Shown one piece after another: positions 1 to 6,043 of a stretch of 15,385 nucleotides of DNA. Numbering within the stretch: the first letter of the stretch is position 1; each line of letters begins with the position of its first letter. A program made the position numbers and the translations under genes. Source of the DNA: Clostridiales bacterium (GTDB taxonomy: Bacteria; Bacillota; Clostridia; Christensenellales; UBA3700); assembly GCA_014799645.1 (NCBI GenBank), contig JAAVHQ010000009.1:204984-220368 (forward strand), in the 5' to 3' direction. The notes beneath the pieces are model-generated. The model searched no databases and was not told where the DNA came from. It saw only the letters and a program-made list of their open reading frames with translations.

Positions 1-231
1 ATTCAAGAGGTTTCGCCTATAGATAGTAACGTTGTTCCTTTCCCATGGGATATGCCTGGATACGAACATCAGGTTATTATGGCTGCGGGAACTTTTGTCG
101 CGGGCGCATCAATAGAACTTTCCGCTGACAGTCCAATCAAAGAGCCTTATATTGCATATATGCAAGGCGGATTGACTTATGAACACGCAAAGATTGCAAC
201 AATGCATTGTATGGAGAAAGTAATTAAATAG
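1..231 (+). CDS. ynbB: C-terminal part of YnbB-type methionine gamma-lyase family protein (aluminium resistance protein), 5' truncated by window edge
   Basis: The open frame enters from the window edge and gives 76 residues before TAG at 229-231. The residues VSPIDSNVVPFPWDMPGY, then MAAGTFVAGASIELSAD and YMQGGLTYEH, match the conserved C-terminus of the PLP-dependent family PF06838 (Met_gamma_lyase, YnbB). These proteins are about 400-430 aa long and belong to the Cys/Met-metabolism fold-type I aminotransferase-like enzymes. The PLP lysine lies upstream of the window, so catalytic competence cannot be judged. In many Clostridia this gene sits beside hfq/miaA on one side and lexA on the other, and lexA is indeed next here, convergent. 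The physiological substrate of the family is not firmly established; 'aluminium resistance' is a historical label. Confidence 0.85.
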   Translation: MQEVSPIDSNVVPFPWDMPGYEHQVIMAAGTFVAGASIELSADSPIKEPYIAYMQGGLTYEHAKIATMHCMEKVIK

Positions 232-247
232 AGTAGAAGATAAATAG

Positions 248-275
248 AAAAAGACGACATAAATGTCGTCTTTTT
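248..275. terminator. Bidirectional rho-independent terminator between ynbB and lexA
   Basis: GACGACA (253-259) pairs with TGTCGTC (264-270) around a 4-nt loop. The stem is extended by A248-A252 opposite T271-T275, with a T tract running to 277 on the plus strand. The A tract on the left gives a U tract on the minus strand, so the hairpin can end both the plus-strand ynbB transcript and the minus-strand lexA transcript. Confidence 0.85.
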
Positions 276-296
276 TTGGGATATGTGTAGATTAAA

Positions 297-992
297 TTAA
301 AAAATTCTATTGCGCATGAGACCGGTTGCAACGCCAAGAATTCTAAATTCTCTGTCATTTGTCACTATAATATCGCTCATATCGTCATTTTCAGGTCTTA
401 GTCTAATATACGTGCCGCAATTAAAGAATCTTTTCAACGTAACTTCATTGTTGTCTATTTGCGCAACGATTACCTCGCCGTCTCTAGCGACGTTTTGTTG
501 CTTGACTAAAACCATATCTCCGTTATAGATACCTATATTTTTCATGCTTTCCCCCTTAACGTTCAATAAAAACATTTGACCTTTGCAGTTGAAATAGTCG
601 CTCGGAATGGTGTAGGAAGCGTCATTTTCTACGTCGGCGTAGAGTGGAGCGCCTGCGGCAACGTTGCCAAGCATTGGTACGGAGACCAAATTTTTGAAAA
701 TTTCATTGATGTTTTTAATATTATCGGACGTGATTGGGGATAGAGGAGTGGTCTCTGATGATTTTTCGACAATTTCAATAGCGCGATTTTTATTATCGCC
801 CTTACGGATTGCGCCTTGCTCTTCGAGTTTATCCAAATAATATTTTGCCGAAGCGGTAGATTTGAAGCCCACTTGACTGCAAATCTCTCTAACAGTAGGG
901 GGGTAGCCTTTTTCGTCTACAAATTTTTTGATAAATTCAAGAGTTAGCGAACATTTTTCCGCAGTTTTTTCTATGGTCTTACTTTTTGCCAT
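297..992 (-). CDS. lexA: LexA SOS repressor
   Basis: This 231-aa protein has the two LexA domains. An N-terminal winged helix-turn-helix spans about residues 12-75, with GYPPTVREI at 29-37 and a recognition helix near 45-60. The C-terminal S24 self-cleavage domain follows. The scissile Ala113-Gly114 lies in VAAGAPLYA, catalytic Ser149 in GESM and Lys187 in EVTLKRFF, so RecA-stimulated autoproteolysis should be intact. It is somewhat longer than typical Firmicutes LexA (about 200-210 aa), mainly through a longer linker around 75-105. GAGG lies 8 nt before ATG 992, supporting this start. A LexA box sits in its own promoter spacer (1038-1049), consistent with autorepression. Confidence 0.97.
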   Translation of the reverse strand: MAKSKTIEKTAEKCSLTLEFIKKFVDEKGYPPTVREICSQVGFKSTASAKYYLDKLEEQGAIRKGDNKNRAIEIVEKSSETTPLSPITSDNIKNINEIFKNLVSVPMLGNVAAGAPLYADVENDASYTIPSDYFNCKGQMFLLNVKGESMKNIGIYNGDMVLVKQQNVARDGEVIVAQIDNNEVTLKRFFNCGTYIRLRPENDDMSDIIVTNDREFRILGVATGLMRNRIF

Positions 993-1031
993 CTTAGGTA
1001 CCTCGATTTATAAATTAATTATTACGACTAA

Positions 1032-1060
1032 ATTTTAGCACAAATGTTCACATATAGCAA
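1032..1060 (-). promoter_or_regulatory. lexA promoter with LexA (SOS) box in the spacer
   Basis: Read on the minus strand, -35 TTGCTA (1055-1060) and -10 TAAAAT (1032-1037) are separated by exactly 17 bp. The spacer contains GAACATTTGTGC at 1038-1049, a one-mismatch version of the Firmicutes LexA operator GAAC-N4-GTTC (GTGC instead of GTTC). An operator in this position would block RNA polymerase, the usual arrangement for lexA autoregulation. Promoter and operator are sequence matches; binding is inferred. Confidence 0.75.
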
Positions 1061-1305
1061 GCAAATTCAATATAAAATTTGAATATTTGTTTATATTTAT
1101 AATATAAGCAATGGTGATTTATAATTTAAGCAAAAATTATTGGACTATTAGCAAAAGTGAACATAAGTTTGATTAAATTTATGATTTCCCCGCAAATTAT
1201 TATGTTATTCAGTGTAATTAAGAAGTATAATTATACTTATCAATTAAAAATATAACTATGGATAATATAAATTCGTATAGTAAAAGAGGAATGATAAGAC
1301 AATAA
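1061..1305. other. Intergenic remainder between lexA promoter and recombinase gene
   Basis: No gene is visible in this AT-rich stretch. Two further degenerate LexA-like sequences occur on the plus strand: GAATATTTGTTT at 1081-1092 and GAACATAAGTTT at 1159-1170. The latter keeps GAAC-N4-GTT with one terminal mismatch. A perfect 16-bp palindrome, AAGTATAATTATACTT, lies at 1223-1238. No T-tract hairpin follows the recombinase stop codon on the minus strand, so read-through into lexA is possible. Confidence 0.4.
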
Positions 1306-2370
1306 TTAATAATTGGAGTTGTTATTATTGCGTAAACTTACTTTTCTCGCAGCGTTTCTCTTGATTTCGTCACTGATAGCGGCGTAGTGCTTTTTCGTCG
1401 TATTTATATCTTTATGTCCAAGAACTTCGGCGACAACGTAAATATCGTTTGTTTCCTTATATAAATTTGTGCCGTATGTACTTCTAAGTTTATGAGGAGT
1501 GATATGTTTAAGCGGAGTTGTGATACTAGCATACTTTTTTACGAGATTTTGAACTGCGCGTACGGTAATTCGCTTGTTTTGTAATGAAACAAAAAGGGCA
1601 GGTTCATCGTCAAGAAGCGGATTTTGGCTTCTTTCTATCAAATAATCGTCCAAAGCCTGCGCAACTTCGTCTGAAAAGTACAAAATTGTCTGATTTCCGC
1701 CTTTTCGTGTAATTTTAAAGCCGTTTACGTTGAAATCAAGGTCTTTTATGTCGATTCCGACAAGTTCGCTTATTCTTATTCCGGTACCTAAAAATAAGGT
1801 TAATATAGCAACGTCGCGTTTTTTTGTCTTTGCTTGTAATGACAATTGTTTTGGAGTAAGTCCGGCGCCGTTTTCTACATTGTCCAGTAATCTGCTTACT
1901 TCGTCTACTTCTAAGCGAATAATCGCCTTATCGTGCAACTTTAAGCTCAAAACTTTGGATGCTGGATCGGCTGAAATATGGTCTTTATTGTAATTATACT
2001 TAAAAAATGACTTAATTGTAGCCAATTTTCTTGCTTTCGTCTTAGTGGAATTGCTATATTCAGTTCCATCGACCTCAAAAGCCGTTAAATAGTTCAGAAA
2101 CATTTCTATATGAAAAGTTTCAACTTTGCGCAAATCTTCATAACCAAAACGCCTAATATCCTTAATTTCAACAAATTCTACGCATTCAGTACATAAAAAT
2201 TTGAAGAAAATTTTCAAGTCCTGAGCGTAGCCAAGACGGGTGAGTATCGCAGTACGGTTTTCAATTCCTAAAAAATATTCATTGCAAATCGTAGGCAATT
2301 CGCGAAGTAATTCCCTTAATTTTAACGTACAATCATAATTTCTTTGATCAAAATAAGTTTTTTCAGCCAT
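1306..2370 (-). CDS. XerC/XerD-like tyrosine recombinase
   Basis: This 354-aa tyrosine recombinase has an N-terminal SAM-like core-binding domain (about 25-130) and a C-terminal catalytic domain (about 150-340). All catalytic residues are visible: Arg199 (GTGIRISEL), Lys223 (ITRKGGN), His293 and Arg296 (TPHKLRSTY), His319 (VLGHKD) and nucleophile Tyr329 (KHYAAI). The catalytic motifs resemble Xer proteins, but it is about 50 residues longer than XerC/XerD (about 300 aa). The extra length is an N-terminal extension and an Asn-rich tail. No phage genes, excisionase or att repeats are nearby, so a resident Xer-type role (chromosome dimer resolution or similar) is more likely than a mobile-element integrase, but no dif-like site was recognised here. 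No Shine-Dalgarno sequence precedes ATG 2370, and the predicted transcript start lies only about 6 nt upstream. Confidence 0.9.
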   Translation of the reverse strand: MAEKTYFDQRNYDCTLKLRELLRELPTICNEYFLGIENRTAILTRLGYAQDLKIFFKFLCTECVEFVEIKDIRRFGYEDLRKVETFHIEMFLNYLTAFEVDGTEYSNSTKTKARKLATIKSFFKYNYNKDHISADPASKVLSLKLHDKAIIRLEVDEVSRLLDNVENGAGLTPKQLSLQAKTKKRDVAILTLFLGTGIRISELVGIDIKDLDFNVNGFKITRKGGNQTILYFSDEVAQALDDYLIERSQNPLLDDEPALFVSLQNKRITVRAVQNLVKKYASITTPLKHITPHKLRSTYGTNLYKETNDIYVVAEVLGHKDINTTKKHYAAISDEIKRNAARKVSLRNNNNSNY

Positions 2371-2382
2371 AATATTAATTAA

Positions 2383-2411
2383 ATTATATCACTAAATATA
2401 CGTTTTTTCAA
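2383..2411 (-). promoter_or_regulatory. Promoter of the tyrosine recombinase gene
   Basis: On the minus strand, -35 TTGAAA (2406-2411) and a perfect -10 TATAAT (2383-2388) are separated by 17 bp. The expected transcription start, about 7 nt after the -10, falls near 2376, only about 6 nt before the ATG at 2370. This implies a leaderless or nearly leaderless message. Confidence 0.7.
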
Positions 2412-2958
2412 CAATAATATAGTATATCATTTGACAAAATAATTCAGAATAAAAGTAATATTAGCATTGTTAATCAATGGTTATATTATTGCAATATATT
2501 TAGATAATTGCAGTTAAAAAAGAAACAATATTAGAATATTTTCGGCTAAAACGCGTTCAACTATTCGTAAAGCTATCGTTTTGCGAATAGATAAAGATAT
2601 CGCTCTACTATATATTTTTCGTAAAACCATACGATTTTTTAAGTAAAGCTAGAATTTTTCTTTGGCGTTTTTTCTTCCTATCGCTTGACTATTCACTGGC
2701 AGATGCAATACTATTATGTTACAAGTAAGCGATTCCGTAGATTTATCTATGATGCTTACTTGTTTTTTTATGCCGTCTGGACAAGTCTATTTATGTTCTT
2801 CTATGTGTACGTACGGTTGTTGGCTGATGACGATGGTTTTAATTTAAGAGAGTCTTAATTATATAAATTAAATATAAACACTTGTTCATAATACTGCCCT
2901 GCTTTGCTTTATTTTGAAATAATTCTTATCAATTACAGTAGTCTGTCTAAATATTTTG
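2412..2958. other. Long gap between divergent recombinase and PadR-type genes; no convincing gene
   Basis: The stretch between the two divergent promoters is AT-rich, but 2660-2850 looks noticeably richer in GC. It contains an isolated perfect -35 hexamer TTGACA (2431-2436), followed only by a weak -10 candidate (TAATAT 2456-2461, 19-bp spacing), and a strong plus-strand terminator at 2721-2769. Two stretches are free of stops in different plus frames (2518-2643 and 2643-2855). The second includes an ATG-started 51-codon frame (2703-2858) with a hydrophobic middle. None has a recognisable ribosome site or family. No tmRNA, RNase P, SRP RNA or 6S signature was recognised. It may hold a small RNA or decayed coding sequence. 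Confidence 0.35.
2721..2769 (+). terminator. Orphan rho-independent terminator, plus strand
   Basis: ACAAGTAAGC (2721-2730) is perfectly complementary to GCTTACTTGT (2754-2763), followed by a T tract to 2769. The 23-nt loop holds a smaller inverted repeat, TAGAT (2738-2742) with ATCTA (2745-2749). The T tract is on the plus side only. No plus-strand gene precedes it: the recombinase runs away on the minus strand and the PadR gene starts 250 bp downstream. It therefore ends an unannotated transcript or acts as a leader element. Confidence 0.6.
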
Positions 2959-2987
2959 TTGATTTTTTGTAATTCTTATAGTAAAAT
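2959..2987 (+). promoter_or_regulatory. Promoter of the membrane PadR-type gene
   Basis: -35 TTGATT (2959-2964) and -10 TAAAAT (2982-2987) are separated by 17 bp. They lie 33 nt before the proposed TTG start and are followed by the strong ribosome site GGAGGG. A 9-bp direct repeat, AATTCTTAT, occurs at 2921-2929 and again inside the promoter spacer at 2971-2979. Confidence 0.6.
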
Positions 2988-3007
2988 ATACTTGAAAAAG
3001 AAAAATT

Positions 3008-3023
3008 GGAGGGTTTTGAGTTG
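3008..3023 (+). promoter_or_regulatory. Ribosome binding site that sets the PadR-type gene start
   Basis: GGAGGG at 3008-3013 is followed by 7 nt and then TTG at 3021-3023. An upstream in-frame TTG at 3006 overlaps this ribosome site and cannot use it, so 3021 is the better start and removes five residues from the longest frame. Confidence 0.8.
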
Positions 3024-4532
3024 GAAAAAGATAATTTCAATGCTAACGTTGATTTTGTCCGCGGACAAGCAGATATGATAGTTCTCTCTGCTCTTTCTGA
3101 CAATGATATGTACGGACTTGAAATACTCAATACTATCCAAGAAAAAAGTCAAGGAATGTATTCCTTGAAGCAAGCCACATTATATAGCAGCTTGAAGAGA
3201 CTTGAAAAAAACGGCTACGTACATTCTTATGACGGCGACGTATCAAACGGCGCTAAAAGAGTTTATTACGGTCTTACAGAGCAAGGACGTGACCATCTTA
3301 ATAACGATAGGTCTTATTGGGAATTTTCCAGTTTTTTGATGTCAAGCCTAATATCTGACAATAAATTCGATCCTCAAAATGATGAAAAGCCTTTCGATCC
3401 CGCTGATTTCAGACCTTTGACTCGTAGAAATAAAGCGTCTTCCGAGAATGAGAAAGTCGTAATAAAATATGTCTATCTCCCTCAAGGCTCTAATCCCGAG
3501 TTTGAAAATCAAGTTGACGAATCTATTGACGACAACGCTTCTCTATTGGAAACCAATGAGGATGAGTTGGAGCAAGTCGAAGATAAGAACGATGCAATCG
3601 AGGTCACTGAAGAGCAAATTGCTGAAATTGAGGAAGTCGAGGAAAAGGATTCGATAGTTGATTTTGTTACTACCGAAGTTGTTGACGAGAGCGTTGAAGA
3701 TATTGACGACAAGTCTATTGAAGAAATTGTTGCGGACATAGTGCAAGAAAGTATTGAAGAAAACGCTGTTACTGAAGAAGCAATCGAGAATATTGAGCCT
3801 GAAAGTCAATTAGAAGAAAAGGTTGAAGAGGTATTTGAAGAACAACAAGTTGTTGAACAAGAGAAACCTTCTCCGATATATCAACGTAAACAGTATTTTG
3901 ACGAAAATAACGAGGTCAATTATATTTCCTCATTCTCCGATATGTTTAATTCGATTCCGGAAGATATTCCTATCGATGAAGAAAAAGAAAACGTCGAATA
4001 TTTGACAATGAAAGAAATGGTTTACAAATTCCAATCTAAGGGAGTAAGCGTAAAGCCTTACGACAAGAAAGATACAATGGAATTTTACGTAAATAGATAT
4101 TACTACTCCAACAAGTTACATTTGCATGTGTCGCTTATCATATTTGCGGTTTTGGCGTTGGAACTGATAATTTCACATTTTATTTGCAATAGAAACGTCA
4201 ATGACCGTGTACCGGGCTGGGCTTTATTCTTGGGAATTCTTGCCGTTGCATTGTATCCGGTCGCTAGATACGTATTATTTTTGATAGATCCTACGAAAAA
4301 GACGCCTGCAAATTATAATCCTAAAACTTCTCTACTTTTATCAATGCTGCCGATTATCACGTTGCCGATAGTGTTTGCGCTCATGGCATTTGTGCAGTTT
4401 GGCGCTAATATAAACGACTACGCGTCAATGGAAAGAACGATAGTTTTGCCGAGTATAATGCTGTTCAACGTACCGCTCTACTTTGTCGTATTTTCCTTGT
4501 TATATAGAACATATAGGTATCACGTAAATTAA
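3021..4532 (+). CDS. Membrane-anchored PadR-family transcriptional regulator with acidic linker
   Basis: Length is 503 aa from TTG 3021. Residues 17-95 form a PadR winged helix: MIVLSALSDNDMYGLEIL, then LKQATLYSSLKRLEKNGYV and VYYGLTEQGRDHL, the family's DNA-binding core. Residues 96-160 form a polar spacer. Residues 161-280 are extremely acidic: 48 of 120 are Asp/Glu, with four Lys and no Arg, so probably extended or disordered. Residues 325-365 look folded and basic-aromatic (KEMVYKFQSKGVSVKPY). Four hydrophobic helices follow at about 367-388, 400-422, 437-460 and 472-495, ending in a short basic tail. PadR proteins are normally soluble, about 100-190 aa, and dimerise through a C-terminal coiled coil; the large membrane part is atypical. 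It is probably a membrane-tethered one-component regulator with unknown signal and targets. The membrane part matches no family I recognise. It has its own promoter; the next gene is convergent, 3 bp away. Confidence 0.8.
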   Translation: MEKDNFNANVDFVRGQADMIVLSALSDNDMYGLEILNTIQEKSQGMYSLKQATLYSSLKRLEKNGYVHSYDGDVSNGAKRVYYGLTEQGRDHLNNDRSYWEFSSFLMSSLISDNKFDPQNDEKPFDPADFRPLTRRNKASSENEKVVIKYVYLPQGSNPEFENQVDESIDDNASLLETNEDELEQVEDKNDAIEVTEEQIAEIEEVEEKDSIVDFVTTEVVDESVEDIDDKSIEEIVADIVQESIEENAVTEEAIENIEPESQLEEKVEEVFEEQQVVEQEKPSPIYQRKQYFDENNEVNYISSFSDMFNSIPEDIPIDEEKENVEYLTMKEMVYKFQSKGVSVKPYDKKDTMEFYVNRYYYSNKLHLHVSLIIFAVLALELIISHFICNRNVNDRVPGWALFLGILAVALYPVARYVLFLIDPTKKTPANYNPKTSLLLSMLPIITLPIVFALMAFVQFGANINDYASMERTIVLPSIMLFNVPLYFVVFSLLYRTYRYHVN

Positions 4533-4535
4533 CGA

Positions 4536-5507
4536 TTATTTTATAATATTGTCTTTATCGTAGCAAGATTTTGAGATGGAATACTTCTTTTCTTCAACTT
4601 CTTGCTTTTTGTTTTTCTTCTTGAAAATTGAAGAAACTTTTTCGCATAACTTAATCAGCGCGTTTTCGATTTTGCTGCTAAACTTAAATGCGAGAATGAC
4701 GGCAAGCAATGTTACGCTGATTATTGCTATCCATATCGGGATACCGTAGCCGGTGAGCGGAATTGCCGATATTCCCTTGAACGCTCCTTCCATTACAAGT
4801 ATATTTAGCGGTCTTGTGACCAACATTAGCGCAAAGAACTGCCAATACGTCATATTTGTCATACCGGCTATGATGCATAATATGTCGTCCGGAAAAAATG
4901 GAAATAGGAACATCATTGTCAAAACAATTTTATCTCTACCCTTTGCGAATTTCATATATTTTTCGTAAACGTTCTTTCCGCATAACCAAATCATAAGCTT
5001 GATTCCGAATTTTCTTCCAAGGAAAAATGCAAACATTGAACCGCTTATTATTCCTATCGTACTATACAATAAAGTTTTCCATACGCCAAAAAGCGCGACG
5101 CCCGCGACTGTTGTCAATGCCACCGGTAAAGGTATGATTGTCACTTGAAGGAATTGTATTATAATAAATATAAATCCTGCGAATGCGCCGTATTTTGACA
5201 GAAATAGCTTTATCTTTTCTGCGCTATCGAATTTGGAATATAAATCGTATTTTAGTATTATAAAATATATTAGCGCAGCGACGAACAACAATGTCGACGC
5301 GCTTATCATCCATCTGATCAACTGTTGATAATTCAACCCTACGGCGCAGAACGTGATTATTATAAGAGGTATATTTATAGAAAAGCATACGATTTTAACG
5401 TAATAATTGACGTCAAAATTCACTGTTGTAGCAAAAAATACAACGTTGTATGCAACCATTGATATAAGTATAATTATAGAAGAAATAATTCTGGATTTTA
5501 AGGTCAT
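4536..5507 (-). CDS. TVP38/TMEM64 family (VTT/SNARE-associated, DedA superfamily) membrane protein
   Basis: This 323-aa polytopic membrane protein has three helices at the N-terminus (about 8-28, 38-57, 68-86), then the VTT core. The core includes YGAFAGFIFIIIQFLQVTIIPLPV (106-129, a re-entrant-type segment ending in Pro-rich turns), GVALFG (136-141), GRKFG (164-168) and the diagnostic FPFFPDDILCIIAG (202-215). A last helix spans about 256-276, followed by a Lys/Glu-rich cytoplasmic tail of about 45 residues. The FFPDD-x-LC-x-x-AG motif is typical of Firmicutes TVP38/TMEM64 proteins; relatives in this superfamily are implicated in lipid scrambling or undecaprenyl-phosphate transport, so the substrate here is not settled. 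It lies 80 bp downstream of rnhA on the same strand and could be co-transcribed. No good ribosome site precedes ATG 5507. The AT-rich gap contains a TATACT hexamer but no convincing -35. Confidence 0.85.
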   Translation of the reverse strand: MTLKSRIISSIIILISMVAYNVVFFATTVNFDVNYYVKIVCFSINIPLIIITFCAVGLNYQQLIRWMISASTLLFVAALIYFIILKYDLYSKFDSAEKIKLFLSKYGAFAGFIFIIIQFLQVTIIPLPVALTTVAGVALFGVWKTLLYSTIGIISGSMFAFFLGRKFGIKLMIWLCGKNVYEKYMKFAKGRDKIVLTMMFLFPFFPDDILCIIAGMTNMTYWQFFALMLVTRPLNILVMEGAFKGISAIPLTGYGIPIWIAIISVTLLAVILAFKFSSKIENALIKLCEKVSSIFKKKNKKQEVEEKKYSISKSCYDKDNIIK

Positions 5508-5587
5508 ATTCTTATAATTAGTATAAGCATTTGACCTTTGAAAAATTACAAAAAAGCAATAAATTTTATATAAAATATAATAAATTT

Positions 5588-6043
5588 CTAATTTTCGGCA
5601 GCCAAGCGTTTAACTCGCTTGATTTCGTCAGTGGCGAGTTTGTCGCAACGATTGTTATATTCGTTGTCGGCATGCCCCTTGACCTTATTGAAATTGACTT
5701 TGTGCTTTGCCATTTGCATAAGCAATAATTTCCATAAATCTTCGTTTTTAACCGCGCTTTTGCTTGCTGTGCGCCAATTATTGCTTTGCCATTGAGTTAC
5801 CCAGCCTTCGCTAAAAGCGTTGCAAACGTAAGCGGAATCACTGTATACTTCTACGTTGCAAGGTTCTTTCAGCGCACTTAGACCTTGAATTATAGCAAAC
5901 ATTTCCATACGGTTGTTGGTTGTGTCTTTGTTGTAGCCGACAAGTTCTTTCTCGTGTCCGTTATACATCAAAATTGCTGCCCAACCGCCTACACCTGGGT
6001 TTCCCGAGCATGCTCCGTCAGTGTAAATCGTCACATTTTTCAT
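5588..6043 (-). CDS. rnhA: Ribonuclease HI
   Basis: This 151-aa protein is the size of E. coli RNase HI (155 aa) and lacks the N-terminal hybrid-binding domain of eukaryotic-type enzymes. It degrades RNA in RNA-DNA hybrids such as R-loops and primer remnants. The catalytic set is complete and in register: Asp9 (YTDGACSGNPG), Glu47 (NNRMEMFA), Asp69 (YSDSAYV), His124 (VKGHADNEYNNRCD) and Asp134. The ATG overlaps the proC stop codon as ATGA, indicating translational coupling to proC. No terminator is seen before the downstream VTT-protein gene. Confidence 0.97.
   Translation of the reverse strand: MKNVTIYTDGACSGNPGVGGWAAILMYNGHEKELVGYNKDTTNNRMEMFAIIQGLSALKEPCNVEVYSDSAYVCNAFSEGWVTQWQSNNWRTASKSAVKNEDLWKLLLMQMAKHKVNFNKVKGHADNEYNNRCDKLATDEIKRVKRLAAEN

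Noticed and set aside
1306..2370. Recombinase as an integrase of a prophage or conjugative element
   Set aside because: No phage, transfer, excisionase or relaxase genes, no tRNA-proximal att repeat, and core genes on both sides.
2561..2590. CTATTCG/CGAATAG hairpin as a terminator
   Set aside because: The loop is long and no T tract follows on either strand; kept only as part of the structured-gap observation.
2619..2640. TCGTA/TACGA hairpin plus six T's as a second terminator
   Set aside because: The stem is only 5 bp with low GC; too weak to call.
2933..3173. Minus-strand 65-codon frames over the PadR promoter and start
   Set aside because: They overlap the clear promoter, ribosome site and PadR coding start; compositions are Ser/Phe/Lys-rich noise without a ribosome site.
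3509..3809. Minus-strand open frames opposite the acidic linker of the PadR-type gene
   Set aside because: They mirror the GAA/GAT-rich codons of the plus-strand gene, giving Ser/Phe-rich low-complexity products with no ribosome site; antisense shadows.
5508..5587. Separate promoter for the VTT-protein gene
   Set aside because: A TATACT hexamer is present but no acceptable -35 at 16-18 bp, and the 14-bp palindrome ATTTTATATAAAAT at 5563-5576 is pure AT; evidence insufficient.
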